NCBI RefSeq assembly: GCF_048268525.1
Contig: NZ_JBLWVH010000025.1
Location: 1 to 51,159 of the forward strand
DNA from: Maricaulis sp048268525
Lineage (GTDB): Bacteria > Pseudomonadota > Alphaproteobacteria > Caulobacterales > Maricaulaceae
DNA: 51,159 bases
Direction: 5' to 3'
Shown: piece by piece, positions 32,130-41,252 of the stretch
Position numbering within the stretch: position 1 is the first letter of the stretch
How the letters are laid out: each line of letters starts with the position of its first letter
The notes under the pieces: model-generated
The model's database searches: none
Seen by the model: only the letters and a program-made list of their open reading frames with translations
Told to the model about the DNA's origin: nothing
Translations under genes and position numbers: made by a program

Positions 32130-33518
32130 ATGTCGCGATTGAAAAGTTTTGCGCTCGTGTTGGCAGCTGGTGCATCAGCCCTGGTGCTGGCCGGGACAGG
32201 GCAGGCCCAGACGTTGGAGGAAACCCTCGCGCTGGCCTATAATTCCAACCCGACCCTGCAGGCCGAGCGGGCTCGCTTGCGGGCGACCGACGAAGGCCGC
32301 GTCCAGGCGCGCGCAGGGCGCTTGCCGACCGTTTCGGCTTCGGCGTCGATTTCCCGGTCGCACTCGGAAGGCGAGAGCTTTTCCCAGGTCAGCAACACGA
32401 CAAACAGTTTCGAATCAGACGCAACGCCGAAAAATTACGGTGTCTCGGCCAGCCAGCCCATCTATCGCGGTGGACGGATCGATGGCGCCATCGATCAGGC
32501 AACAGCGGTTGTCATGGCCGGTCGCGAGTCACTTCGGGCCACCGAACAGACTGTATTGATCGAAGCCGTCACCACTTTCATGGACGTTCGGCGCGACGGA
32601 AATGTCGTCGAGATCCGACAGAACAATGTGGAAGTGCTGGCCCAGCAATTGCGGGCTGCGCGCGACCGTTTCGAGGTCGGCGAGATCACCCGGACCGACG
32701 TGTCGCAGGCCGAAGCCCGCCTGTCCCTGGCGCAGGCGCAATTGTCTGCGGCCCAGGCGCAGCTCGCTGCCAGTCGGGCCGCGTATGAGCGCGTGACAGG
32801 GCAGCCGGCCGCCTCACTGAGCGCGCCGCCGGCGCTGCCCAGCCTGCCGGACAATCTGGCCGATGCGGCGGAATACGCATTCGACAACAGCCCGCAATTG
32901 CTGGCCGCCCGATATAGTGAAGAGGCGTCTCAGCACGCCATTCGTATCGCCCGTGGCGCATTGCGGCCCGAGGTCTCGCTCACCGCTTCGGCGTCGTCGG
33001 CCCGCGACTCCAGCTTTTCTGGTGATGTTCGCGACAGCGCCTCGATCATGGGGCAGGTGTCGGTGCCGATCTTCACCGGCGGGCTGAACCGCTCGCGCAT
33101 TCGCGCCGCTGTCGCCCAGGAAGAACAGGCCCGCCACCAGGTCCGGGAAGCCCGCCGCCAGGTCACCGAAGCCGTCACCAATGCCTGGTACGGTTATGTG
33201 ACCTCGCTCACCGTGATCGAATCAAGCCGGCAGGCCGTGCGCGCCAATGAGATTGCGCTCGATGGTGTCCAGCAGGAGGCATTCGTCGGCATCCGCACCA
33301 CGCTGGACGTTCTCAATGCCGAGCAGGAGCTGCTGGAATCGCGACTGACATTCGTGACGGCCGAGCGTGACAGCTTCGTTGCCGGCTATCGTTTGTTGCA
33401 GGCCATGGGCCTGGCTTCGGCCGAGCGTCTCGGGCTGGATGTGGATATCTATGATGCGGCAGCGGCCGATTCCCGCGAATCGCGCTTCCCTAACCTTGAC
33501 TTAACGCCCTGGGACTAG
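32130..33518 (+). CDS. tolC: TolC-family outer membrane efflux protein
   Basis: Outer-membrane channel of type I secretion and RND efflux systems, 462 residues. A signal peptide (LKSFALVLAAGASALVLAGT, cleavage near GQA-QT) is followed by TLEETLALAYNSNPTLQAER, the start of the first outer-membrane-efflux repeat; the second begins near LADAAEYAFDNSPQLLAARY. Both repeats contain long coiled-coil helices and the GEITRTDVSQAEARLSLAQA / VGIRTTLDVLNAEQELLESR helix signatures. GAGGGG lies ahead of the ATG at 32130. A terminator-like hairpin follows. The partner inner-membrane and adaptor genes are not adjacent. Confidence 0.95.
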   Translation: MSRLKSFALVLAAGASALVLAGTGQAQTLEETLALAYNSNPTLQAERARLRATDEGRVQARAGRLPTVSASASISRSHSEGESFSQVSNTTNSFESDATPKNYGVSASQPIYRGGRIDGAIDQATAVVMAGRESLRATEQTVLIEAVTTFMDVRRDGNVVEIRQNNVEVLAQQLRAARDRFEVGEITRTDVSQAEARLSLAQAQLSAAQAQLAASRAAYERVTGQPAASLSAPPALPSLPDNLADAAEYAFDNSPQLLAARYSEEASQHAIRIARGALRPEVSLTASASSARDSSFSGDVRDSASIMGQVSVPIFTGGLNRSRIRAAVAQEEQARHQVREARRQVTEAVTNAWYGYVTSLTVIESSRQAVRANEIALDGVQQEAFVGIRTTLDVLNAEQELLESRLTFVTAERDSFVAGYRLLQAMGLASAERLGLDVDIYDAAAADSRESRFPNLDLTPWD

Positions 33519-33534
33519 GGTTTTCGCAGAGTCA

Positions 33535-33561
33535 CGGGCTGGACAGGCGAGTTCCAGCCCG
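33535..33561 (+). terminator. Terminator-like hairpin after tolC
   Basis: Nine-bp stem CGGGCTGGA / TCCAGCCCG with a nine-base loop, followed by GTTTATT. Located 17 bp after the tolC stop; the U-tract is short. Confidence 0.6.
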
Positions 33562-33674
33562 GTTTATTCGCGTGATACGGGAAGCTGCCGGAGGCAGATT
33601 GCCGTTGCCGATCATGGATCCGGGCTGCAGTGAAGCTCTGCAGACGCTGACCGAAGACAAGGAATTGGGCGCTC

Positions 33675-34274
33675 ATGGCCGATGCCGCTGAAAACGAACC
33701 GTCGATGGAGGAAATCCTCTCCTCGATCCGCCGCATCATCAATGAAGACGATGAGGATGCACCAGCGGAAGCCGAGGCCGAAGCCGAAGCTGCGCCGGCT
33801 GACGATGAACCGAAAAGCCAGGACGATGTCGACGCGATGTTCGACGAACCGGTGGCCGATGCCGGCGGTGATGATGTGCTGGAACTGACCGAACTCGTCG
33901 ATGCCGGAGACGAGGGCACCGATCCGATGGCGGTTGATGATGATCTGATGATCGTTGATCGCGAAGAGCCCGAGTCCGAGCTGGAGCCCGAGCCGGTCAT
34001 GGCCGAGCCCGAGCCCGAGATCGATTTTGATGCCCTGGCGGATGAAACGGCTGACGGCATCATGAGCGAGCCCGCCGCCGCCGCCGCGATGGGCTCCTTC
34101 CACACCCTGGCCGAGAATATCCGGATCTCCGACGAGGAAGGGCGCACGCTGGAAGGCGTGGTGCGAGCTCTTCTGCGTCCGATGTTGAAGGAATGGCTCG
34201 ACTCGAACCTGCCGTCGATCGTCGATGAGAAGGTCCAGGCCGAGATCGACCGGGTGGCCCGCCGCCGTCGCTAG
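33675..34274 (+). CDS. popZ: Polar organizing protein PopZ (DUF2497)
   Basis: Pole-forming scaffold of Alphaproteobacteria that anchors the chromosome origin via ParB and recruits cell-cycle proteins. The 199-residue protein has the diagnostic three-part layout: N-terminal helix EPSMEEILSSIRRIINEDDE (residues about 8-27), a long acidic Ala/Glu/Pro/Asp linker (about 28-130), and a C-terminal oligomerisation region TLEGVVRALLRPMLKEWLDS with NLPSIVDEKVQAEIDRVARR. A run of GEE/EPE repeats gives strong negative charge, as in Caulobacter PopZ. ATG has AAGGA upstream. The terminator after it is shared with the convergent mltF. Confidence 0.93.
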   Translation: MADAAENEPSMEEILSSIRRIINEDDEDAPAEAEAEAEAAPADDEPKSQDDVDAMFDEPVADAGGDDVLELTELVDAGDEGTDPMAVDDDLMIVDREEPESELEPEPVMAEPEPEIDFDALADETADGIMSEPAAAAAMGSFHTLAENIRISDEEGRTLEGVVRALLRPMLKEWLDSNLPSIVDEKVQAEIDRVARRRR

Positions 34275-34302
34275 GACGGATAGTCTCCACTAATCGGCAT
34301 TG

Positions 34303-34334
34303 AAAAGGGCGCACCCGATGGGCGGCGCCCTTTT
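34303..34334. terminator. Bidirectional terminator between popZ and mltF
   Basis: Stem AAAAGGGCGC / GCGCCCTTTT with a 12-base loop, continued by TT on the plus strand. Both orientations end in a T-run of at least four, so it can serve both convergent genes. Confidence 0.85.
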
Positions 34335-34418
34335 TTCTGCCTTTTCCCCGTCGCCCGTCGCCTGTTGCCTGCTATATGTCGCCAATGGCTTGGCCGGTCC
34401 ACGCCATTGCAGCTGCCG

Positions 34419-35816
34419 CTACAGGTCCTGGGCGGCGAGCAAGGCCCGGTATTCCCGGATCTTGGCGACGTAGCGCACCGGCTCATGTCCGCGCGCATAG
34501 CCATAGCGAAGCGTCGTGTAGTGCTCCGGATCGGACAGCAAGGGCAGGGTTTCAGCGAGGTCTTCCCAACTGTCCTTGTCGCGGCCAAGTCTTTCGGCGA
34601 GTCGTCGGGCATCATACATGTGGCCCATGCCGACATTATAGGCTGCCAGGGCAAACCAGAGCCGGTCCGGCCCCGTCACGCTGTCCGGTACACGCTCATA
34701 AAGATCATCAAGATAGGCCGCGCCGCCGAGGATGCTTTGTTGGGGGTCGGTGCGGTCCTCAATACCCACCCGGTCAGCGGTCGACAGGGTCAGCATCATC
34801 AGGCCACGCACCCCGGTGGCGCTCACGGCGTCCGGGTCCCAATGTGATTCCTGGTAGGCTTGGGCCGCCAGCAATTCCCATTCGAACGGGAGTTCGTCCG
34901 CGACCTCCTCGAACAGGCTGCGATATCGCGGCAGGCGGTTCTCGACCCGGCGGACAAAGCGCGCGACGTCGACATAGTCATAATCGCCGAAACGTCCGAA
35001 CCAGGTCTCGTCGAGCGCCTCCAGCAGACCGTTCGCGTGAGCCGTGGCGAACCAGGCGGTCAGGGCGTCTCCCAGGCCATCGACGCGGGCATCATAGGCC
35101 CAGGCCAGGGGCTGCTCCCCGGTCAGGTCCTGCGCCACGATGAGCTCGGGGTGACGGCGGCGGGCGAAGTCCGCCAGGTGACTGTCCGCCACCGTGCAGT
35201 CGGCCCGCCCGTCATCCACGGCCTCCAGCAGGGGCATTGCCGACCCGCCCGGTCGGGTCCGCCATTCAAGCGCCGGATGGGTTTCGCCAATCGCCCGCAA
35301 TGTGTCTTCATAGCTGGAGCCTTCCAGCACAACGATGTCAGCATCCGGCAGGCGGCCCAGCCGCGTCGGGCTGATGCCGCCGCGACGGCAGACCAGCTGC
35401 TCGGTCACCGACTTGTAGACCGGCGAGAAGGCCAGTCGCTCCGCGCGGTCAGGCGTCAGCGTCAGGCCCGCCGCCGCGATGTGGCCGTCGCCAGCGGCCA
35501 GTGCCTCGAACAATTGCGGAAGGGAGGCCGCGACTTCAAATCGTGCGGTCACGCCCAGACTGTCAGCGAACGCGTTGGCGAGGTCGACTTCGTAGCCGGC
35601 AGGTCCATCATCCGCTTCGACATGGCTGGTGGGGCCGCTCAGGGTGAGAACAATCAGCTCACCCCGCTCCCGAATCAACGCAAGTGTATCGGGTTCCGGG
35701 GCGGGCGGCGGTCCGCTGCAGCCGACAGGCAGGGCGAGCAGCAAAAAGGCCAGGGACCGAACCAGATGCGGGGCGCCGTTCAGACTGGCGCGCAACGTTT
35801 TCAGGATTTGCGTCAT
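34419..35816 (-). CDS. mltF: Membrane-bound lytic murein transglycosylase F
   Basis: Peptidoglycan-cleaving lipoprotein of 465 residues. The signal sequence ends in a lipobox (LLLALPVGCSG), so the cysteine near residue 33 should be lipidated. Residues about 45-270 are an amino-acid-binding-protein-like regulatory domain (SBP_bac_3; VEADDGPAGYEVDLANAFAD). The C-terminal domain is an SLT lysozyme fold with the catalytic glutamate in AAQAYQESHWDPDAVSATGV and the RGLMMLT motif, then AYNVGMGHMYDARRLA. The two-domain order is that of MltF. An unusually large number of charged residues follow the SLT core. Divergent from recA by 163 bp; convergent with popZ. Confidence 0.93.
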   Translation of the reverse strand: MTQILKTLRASLNGAPHLVRSLAFLLLALPVGCSGPPPAPEPDTLALIRERGELIVLTLSGPTSHVEADDGPAGYEVDLANAFADSLGVTARFEVAASLPQLFEALAAGDGHIAAAGLTLTPDRAERLAFSPVYKSVTEQLVCRRGGISPTRLGRLPDADIVVLEGSSYEDTLRAIGETHPALEWRTRPGGSAMPLLEAVDDGRADCTVADSHLADFARRRHPELIVAQDLTGEQPLAWAYDARVDGLGDALTAWFATAHANGLLEALDETWFGRFGDYDYVDVARFVRRVENRLPRYRSLFEEVADELPFEWELLAAQAYQESHWDPDAVSATGVRGLMMLTLSTADRVGIEDRTDPQQSILGGAAYLDDLYERVPDSVTGPDRLWFALAAYNVGMGHMYDARRLAERLGRDKDSWEDLAETLPLLSDPEHYTTLRYGYARGHEPVRYVAKIREYRALLAAQDL

Positions 35817-35903
35817 CGGTCCAAATTAGTGCCGCCGGGTCGGAAAGACAAATCATTGTCGGTCGGAATGATCGGTTTTTGTTCCGTTTTGTTAACCATA
35901 AAT

Positions 35904-35918
35904 GTTCCGCTTGTGTTC
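35904..35918 (+). promoter_or_regulatory. LexA (SOS) box of recA
   Basis: GTTC CGCTTGT GTTC, an exact GTTC-N7-GTTC, the LexA-binding direct repeat known for Alphaproteobacteria. It is 62 bp upstream of the recA start. A TTAACCAT half-site lies at 35892-35899. Confidence 0.85.
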
Positions 35919-35979
35919 CCGGAACAAAATTGGTACATCAGCAGTCAGTTGCCCGCACCTGAGGGGCGTGAAATAAGGG

Positions 35980-37068
35980 ATGAAGGCTATGAGCAAGGGC
36001 GCGATTCGACTCGTGAAGAACGAAAAGAACATGGACAAGGAAAAGGCGATCGAGGCGGCGCTGAGCCAGATCGACAAGGCCTTTGGCAAAGGCTCGGTCA
36101 TGAAGCTGGGCCAGAAGCCGGCGATGGAAATCGAGACGATTTCCACCGGTTCGCTGGGTCTCGACATCGCCTTGGGCATCGGCGGTCTGCCGAAGGGGCG
36201 AATCATCGAGATCTACGGTCCTGAAAGCTCCGGCAAGACGACTCTGGCCCTGCACACGGTTGCCGAAGCCCAGAAGGCGGGCGGTGTTGCGGCCTTCGTG
36301 GATGCGGAGCACGCGCTCGACCCGATCTATGCCGGCAAGCTGGGCGTCGACCTGGGTGAGCTGCTGATCTCCCAGCCGGATACGGGTGAGCAGGCGCTGG
36401 AGATCGCCGATACGCTTGTGCGTTCCGGTGCCATCGATATCCTGGTGATCGACTCCGTGGCGGCCTTGACGCCGCGCGCCGAGCTGGAAGGCGAGATGGG
36501 CGACAGCCTGCCGGGTCTTCAGGCCCGCCTCATGAGCCAGGCCTTGCGCAAGCTGACCGGCTCGATCTCGAAGTCGAACTGCCTGGTCATCTTCATCAAC
36601 CAGATCCGGATGAAGATCGGCGTCATGTTCGGCTCGCCTGAGACCACGACGGGCGGCAACGCCCTGAAGTTCTACTCTTCGGTGCGTCTTGATATTCGCC
36701 GCATCGGCGCCATCAAGAATCGTGACGAGGTGATCGGCAACCAGACCCGGGTCAAGGTGGTCAAGAACAAGGTGGCTCCACCATTCCGCGAGGTTGAATT
36801 CGATATCCTCTATGGCGAGGGCATCTCGAAAATGGGCGAGCTCATCGACCTTGGCGTCAAGGGCGATGTGATCGAGAAGTCCGGCTCCTGGTATTCCTAT
36901 AATTCCGAGCGGATCGGTCAGGGTCGTGAAAATGCCCGCCAATTCCTGCTGGAACATGGCGATATTGCCGCCGAAATCGAGGCTCGGGTTCGCGCCAATG
37001 CCGGCTTGATCGCTGACGAGATGCTGACCGGGCCGGATCTGGCCGGGGAAGACACCGCGGCCGGCTAG
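35980..37068 (+). CDS. recA: Recombinase RecA
   Basis: DNA-strand-exchange ATPase and co-protease for LexA. The 362-residue length is standard. Walker A is IYGPESSGKTTLALH (residues about 77-90), Walker B ILVIDSVAAL, loop L1 follows in LEGEMGDSLPGLQARLMSQA, and loop L2 is FINQIRMKIGVMFGSPETTT with GGNALKFYSSVRLD. The first ATG (MKAMSKGA) is used with AAGGG upstream; the ATG three codons later also has AAGG and could be the true start. Controlled by the LexA box at 35904. alaS follows 0.6 kb downstream, with one small gene between. Confidence 0.98.
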   Translation: MKAMSKGAIRLVKNEKNMDKEKAIEAALSQIDKAFGKGSVMKLGQKPAMEIETISTGSLGLDIALGIGGLPKGRIIEIYGPESSGKTTLALHTVAEAQKAGGVAAFVDAEHALDPIYAGKLGVDLGELLISQPDTGEQALEIADTLVRSGAIDILVIDSVAALTPRAELEGEMGDSLPGLQARLMSQALRKLTGSISKSNCLVIFINQIRMKIGVMFGSPETTTGGNALKFYSSVRLDIRRIGAIKNRDEVIGNQTRVKVVKNKVAPPFREVEFDILYGEGISKMGELIDLGVKGDVIEKSGSWYSYNSERIGQGRENARQFLLEHGDIAAEIEARVRANAGLIADEMLTGPDLAGEDTAAG

Positions 37069-37137
37069 GGCCGATACGATGCAAGGCTGTCCAGGCCCGG
37101 ACTTGTAGGATGATGTGTGCGGTGCAAGGGTCCAATC

Positions 37138-37467
37138 ATGGACCGTCACCCACACACATTCGGCAATTTGGCGCTTCGCAAGAATGTTGCTCTCCTTACC
37201 CTGGTCTCACTGGCGCTGTTCCTGGCGGATATGGTGTTCGGATTTCTGGGGCCAGTCGGGGGCGCGATGCTGGCTCTGGTTTCCATGACGTGCTGTCTGG
37301 TGCTTGCCGGCTATCTGCTGAGTTCGCGCAAACCCGCAGACCAGAGCTGGGTTCGTTTTTCGGTACAGGGCGTGGTCGGCTTCCTGAAGATGTTCGTCGT
37401 CCTGCCCTTGGCCCTAATTTTTGTCGTCGTGGCGTTGATCGAGTTTCGCGGGCTGTTCCCGGGCTGA
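37138..37467 (+). CDS. Small membrane protein, 109 aa
   Basis: No domain recognised. From the ATG at 37138 (AAGGG six bases upstream), the product MDRHPHTFGNLALRKNVALL has three hydrophobic segments at about residues 18-36, 41-58 and 77-98 (VGFLKMFVVLPLALIFVVVA). An earlier in-frame GTG at 37117 is a poorer start. It lies between recA and alaS, transcribed with them. Confidence 0.7.
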   Translation: MDRHPHTFGNLALRKNVALLTLVSLALFLADMVFGFLGPVGGAMLALVSMTCCLVLAGYLLSSRKPADQSWVRFSVQGVVGFLKMFVVLPLALIFVVVALIEFRGLFPG

Positions 37468-37645
37468 GGTGTGCGGGGCGAGACCGCGGCCTCTTGCCGG
37501 TTCGTCGCACTTGTCGAAGAATCGCAGCTTGATTGGGAACGGGTGCTTGGCTAGGCCGGGCACCCGTTTCTATATGTCAGACGACGAAACACTTGTGTCC
37601 GCCGGAATGCGGCCACGCGACCTCCAGCCGACGGGATCGGACATC

Positions 37646-40300
37646 ATGGCCAGCCTGCGCGACATCCGTGCCACTTTCCTCGACTATTTCGCCAAGCACG
37701 ATCATGAGGTCGTGCAATCGGCGCCCCTGGTTCCGCAGGACGATCCGACGCTTCTGTTCGTCAATGCCGGCATGGTGCCCTTCAAGAACGCATTCACCGG
37801 GCAGGAAAAGCGGACCTCCCCGAGAGCGACTTCCTCGCAGAAATGCGTCCGTGCCGGTGGCAAGCACAATGACCTCGACAATGTCGGCTATACGGCCCGC
37901 CATCACACCTTTTTCGAGATGCTCGGGAATTTTTCCTTTGGCGACTATTTCAAGGAAGAGGCGATCAGCCACGCCTGGCGATTGGTGACAGGCGAATTCG
38001 GCCTCCCGGCCGACAAGCTGCTGGTCACTGTCTACTCCGAGGACGATGAAGCCCGGGCCCTTTGGCGCAAGATCGCCGGTCTGTCAGACGACCGCATCAT
38101 CGGGATTTCAACCTCGGACAATTTCTGGTCGATGGGCGACACCGGCCCTTGTGGCCCCTGCTCTGAAATTTTCTTCGACCACGGCCCGTCCATTGCCGGG
38201 GGCCCGCCGGGGTCTCCGGACGAGGACGGTGATCGTTTTATCGAGATCTGGAATCTCGTTTTCATGCAGTATGAGCAATTGGGCCCGGACGAGCGCATCA
38301 ACCTGCCCAAACCCTCGATCGATACCGGTATGGGCCTCGAGCGCATCGCAGCCATCCTGCAGGGCAAGCACAATAATTACGAGACTGACCTGTTCCGAAA
38401 TCTGATCGCGGCAGGCGAGGAAGCGCTGGGTGTGAAGGCCCGGGGCGACGCTCTGGCAAGCCACCGTGTGATCGCCGATCACCTGCGTTCGTCCTGTTTC
38501 CTGATGGCCGATGGCGTGACCCCGTCCAATGAGGGCCGTGGATATGTGCTGCGCCGGATCATGCGCCGGGCCATGCGGCACGCCCATTTGCTGGGAGCGA
38601 GCGAGCCAGTGATATGGAAACTGGTCGCAGCCCTGAAGGCCGAGATGGGCGATGCCTATCCCGAACTGGTGCGCGCCCAGGCCTTGTTGGAGGAAACTTT
38701 ACAGGTCGAGGAAGAACGCTTCCAGCGCACGCTCGGTCGCGGCCTCTCGCTGCTGGAAGAGGCAACGGCCGGTCTGGCGGCGGGCGATGCCCTCGCCGGG
38801 GCAACGGCCTTCAAGCTTTATGACACCTATGGCTTTCCGCTTGATCTGACCCAGGACGCCTTGCGCGCCAAGGGCATGACCGTGGACGAGGCCGGCTTTG
38901 ACACTGCGATGGCCAAGCAACGCTCCGACGCCCGTGCGAGCAAGTTTTCCTCCGGCGACGCCGCTCCCGATGCCGTCTGGTTCGCCGTACACGACAAGGT
39001 CGGCGCAACGGCGTTTACCGGTTATGCCGGCACAGGTGGCAAAGGGCGTCTCGTTGCTATCGTCTCCGGTGGCAAGGAAGCCAAGGCGCTGGGCAGCGGC
39101 CAGAGGGCCGAGCTGGTATTTGATCAGACACCCTTTTACGGCGAGAGCGGTGGCCAATGCGGCGATAGCGGCGAGATACGTTTTGCGGATGGTGCGGTCT
39201 TCACCGTGGAGGATACGCAAAAGCGTGGCGGCGACATGCACGCCCATATCGGTGTCCTGACCAAGGGTGAAATTACCTTGGGTGACACAGCAGAGCTGGA
39301 TGCTGACGCCCCGCGGCGTGCCGCGATCCGGGCCAATCACTCGGCGACCCACCTGGCGCACGGCGCGCTGCGTGACGGGCTCGGGGCCCATGGGGCCCAG
39401 AAGGGCTCGCATGTCGGGCCGGACCGCTTGCGCTTCGACTTCTCCCACAACAAGTCTGTCACCCCGGCTCAGATCGCTTCCATCGAAGCGCAGGTCAACG
39501 CGGTGATCCGCCAGAATTCGCCGGTCTCCACCCGTGAAATGACGCCGGACGCTGCTATCGAGGCCGGAGCCCTGGCGCTGTTTGGGGAAAAATATGGCGA
39601 CACTGTCCGCGTGCTGGCCATGGGCCAGGGCCTGGCGGATCAAGACGTCCCGTATTCGGTCGAGTTGTGCGGCGGCACCCATGTCGAGCGCACCGGCGAT
39701 ATCGCCCTGTTCAAGATTGTCGCCGAGACAGCCGTGTCGTCCGGTATCCGCCGGATTGAAGCGATGACCGGCGAGGGCGCGCGTCTTTACATGGAAGAGC
39801 AGATCGGTTTCGGGCGCGCTGCTGCGGACGCAATCAAGGCCTCGCCCTCTGATCTCGCGACCCGCGTCGTTGCATTGGTCGATGACCGCAAGAAACTGGA
39901 GCGCCAACTGGCCGAAGCCAAGAAGCAGCTGGCCATGGGCGGCGGCGCGGCCGGCGCTCCGGCCGGACCGGAATCCATCAATGGCGTCAACTTCATCGGC
40001 CGCGTGGTCGAGGGCGTCGGCGGCAAGGATTTGCGCGGCCTGATCGACGAGGCCAAGGCCCAGATGGGCTCTGGTGTCGCGGCCTTTATCGGCGTCAATG
40101 ACGGCAAGGCGGCTCTCGCGGTCGGCGTCACCGACGACCTCAAGGACCGGTTGGTCGCTGTTGATCTGGTCAAGGCCGGTGCGGCGGCCGTCGGTGGCAA
40201 GGGCGGCGGTGGACGGCCCGATTTTGCGCAGGCAGGCGGGCCGGACGGGGCGAAGGCGGATGACGGGCTGGCGGCGATCCGCGCTGCCCTGGCGGGCTGA
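37646..40300 (+). CDS. alaS: Alanyl-tRNA synthetase
   Basis: Charges tRNA-Ala and edits mischarged Ser/Gly. The 884-residue protein starts MASLRDIRATFLDYFAKHDH. The class II core has FVNAGMVPFKNAFTGQEKRT and DTGPCGPCSEIFFDHG (motif 2 area), with IWNLVFMQYEQ. The editing domain carries the zinc-ligand pair HSATHLAHGALRD (HxxxH) and CGGTHVERTGDI. The C-terminal DHHA1 domain has GVNFIGRVVEG and GGGRPDFAQAGG. The ATG at 37646 begins directly at the conserved N-terminus; the reading frame is open further up (an ATG at 37574 gives 24 extra residues). recA-alaS adjacency is typical of Caulobacterales. Confidence 0.97.
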   Translation: MASLRDIRATFLDYFAKHDHEVVQSAPLVPQDDPTLLFVNAGMVPFKNAFTGQEKRTSPRATSSQKCVRAGGKHNDLDNVGYTARHHTFFEMLGNFSFGDYFKEEAISHAWRLVTGEFGLPADKLLVTVYSEDDEARALWRKIAGLSDDRIIGISTSDNFWSMGDTGPCGPCSEIFFDHGPSIAGGPPGSPDEDGDRFIEIWNLVFMQYEQLGPDERINLPKPSIDTGMGLERIAAILQGKHNNYETDLFRNLIAAGEEALGVKARGDALASHRVIADHLRSSCFLMADGVTPSNEGRGYVLRRIMRRAMRHAHLLGASEPVIWKLVAALKAEMGDAYPELVRAQALLEETLQVEEERFQRTLGRGLSLLEEATAGLAAGDALAGATAFKLYDTYGFPLDLTQDALRAKGMTVDEAGFDTAMAKQRSDARASKFSSGDAAPDAVWFAVHDKVGATAFTGYAGTGGKGRLVAIVSGGKEAKALGSGQRAELVFDQTPFYGESGGQCGDSGEIRFADGAVFTVEDTQKRGGDMHAHIGVLTKGEITLGDTAELDADAPRRAAIRANHSATHLAHGALRDGLGAHGAQKGSHVGPDRLRFDFSHNKSVTPAQIASIEAQVNAVIRQNSPVSTREMTPDAAIEAGALALFGEKYGDTVRVLAMGQGLADQDVPYSVELCGGTHVERTGDIALFKIVAETAVSSGIRRIEAMTGEGARLYMEEQIGFGRAAADAIKASPSDLATRVVALVDDRKKLERQLAEAKKQLAMGGGAAGAPAGPESINGVNFIGRVVEGVGGKDLRGLIDEAKAQMGSGVAAFIGVNDGKAALAVGVTDDLKDRLVAVDLVKAGAAAVGGKGGGGRPDFAQAGGPDGAKADDGLAAIRAALAG

Positions 40301-40746
40301 TGGCTCGATCGCCAAAATCCGATACCCAGCTGCTCGGAGACAAGGCGGCCGCGCGCGCCATTGCGACCGCGCGGGCGGACTTCAATGCCGCGCTGGAGAG
40401 CCGGGCGCTGAAAGTGATCGCCACACATCTTGCCGAGGATGCGGTTCTCGTCCCCGGTGACGAGGCCCAGCTGATCACCGGCCGCGCGGCACAGCTGGAC
40501 GCCTGGGCGTCGATCTTCAGCCAGATGCCGGATGTCAGCTATGTCCGCACCCCGTCACGCATCGAAGTGTGTGAGGATGCCCATCTGGCCGCCGAGACCG
40601 GGCGCTGGAAGGGGGCCTGGTCCACGGATGGCGTCGCCATCCGCTATTCCGGCCGCTATTTTGCCAAATGGCGTTGCGAAATGGATGGCGTCTGGCGCAT
40701 CGAGGCCGAGACATTCGTGACGATGAAGCGAAGCGGTCAGACCTGA
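40300..40746 (+). CDS. SnoaL/DUF4440-like (NTF2-fold) protein
   Basis: A 148-residue soluble protein whose ATG overlaps the alaS stop (TGATG). The layout fits the NTF2-like cone: AIATARADFNAALESRALKV (helix), HLAEDAVLVPGDEAQLITGR (DUF4440-type loop), then beta strands RIEVCEDAHLAAETGRWKGA and RYFAKWRCEMDGVWRIEAET. Such proteins may bind or transform small hydrophobic molecules; no catalytic residues can be assigned. Translational coupling to alaS is notable but its meaning is unknown. Confidence 0.82.
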   Translation: MARSPKSDTQLLGDKAAARAIATARADFNAALESRALKVIATHLAEDAVLVPGDEAQLITGRAAQLDAWASIFSQMPDVSYVRTPSRIEVCEDAHLAAETGRWKGAWSTDGVAIRYSGRYFAKWRCEMDGVWRIEAETFVTMKRSGQT

Positions 40747-40760
40747 CGGCCGCAGTGTCG

Positions 40761-41153
40761 TCAACCGGCGCTGGCGAGCCAGGCCCGGGCTTCTGTTTCG
40801 GTGGTAAAGACACGGTCCGTGGCCGAGCGCTCCGTGCGCCCGAGACCTTCCCAGAAGGTCAGCAAGCCGTTCGCCAGCATATCCGAGGACACCAGAGCCG
40901 CGCGAATCGACGGTGTTTCACCGCGCCGGGCGTCGAGTACCCTGATAGCCTGGGACAGGCGCTGCGCCTCGGAAACCGTGAAGTTTGTAAAGTCCGCCCC
41001 GTCGAACATGCACATCATATCGTATTCCGGCGACCAGTCCGGATCAGCGAGGGCGGTGTTCAACACCGCCATGACGCCCTCTGTCGTGAGGGCACCGGTC
41101 ATGCGATAGACGATCAGGTTATTGTCGGGTTCAAACTGGTATGTGGCTTTCAA
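40761..41153 (-). CDS. STAS/SpoIIAA-like protein, paralogue 1
   Basis: A 130-residue protein starting MKATYQFEPDNNLIVYRMTG. Alternating strands and helices with a closing VFTTETEARAWLASAG match the pattern of the SpoIIAA-like (STAS-fold) proteins, whose last helix is usually xF-x-x-x-x-EAxxWL. The neighbour at 41253-41642 is clearly related (FEPDN-x-x-x-VYRxxG start, xTEAEARAWL end), so this is a tandem duplication. No conserved phosphorylatable serine can be assigned with confidence. Convergent with the NTF2-like gene. Confidence 0.75.
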   Translation of the reverse strand: MKATYQFEPDNNLIVYRMTGALTTEGVMAVLNTALADPDWSPEYDMMCMFDGADFTNFTVSEAQRLSQAIRVLDARRGETPSIRAALVSSDMLANGLLTFWEGLGRTERSATDRVFTTETEARAWLASAG

Positions 41154-41252
41154 GATTGGCTCCGATTGCCGGGTTCGACCGGCGCGGTTGCGAACGGGGG
41201 GGGGCGGCGGCGTGCTGGTGGATGATGGGACATGATCGAGCGTTGTCCGTGA

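Noticed and set aside
35892..35899. TTAACCAT in the recA promoter as a CtrA site
   Set aside because: Only one half-site; no second TTAA at the 7-bp spacing.
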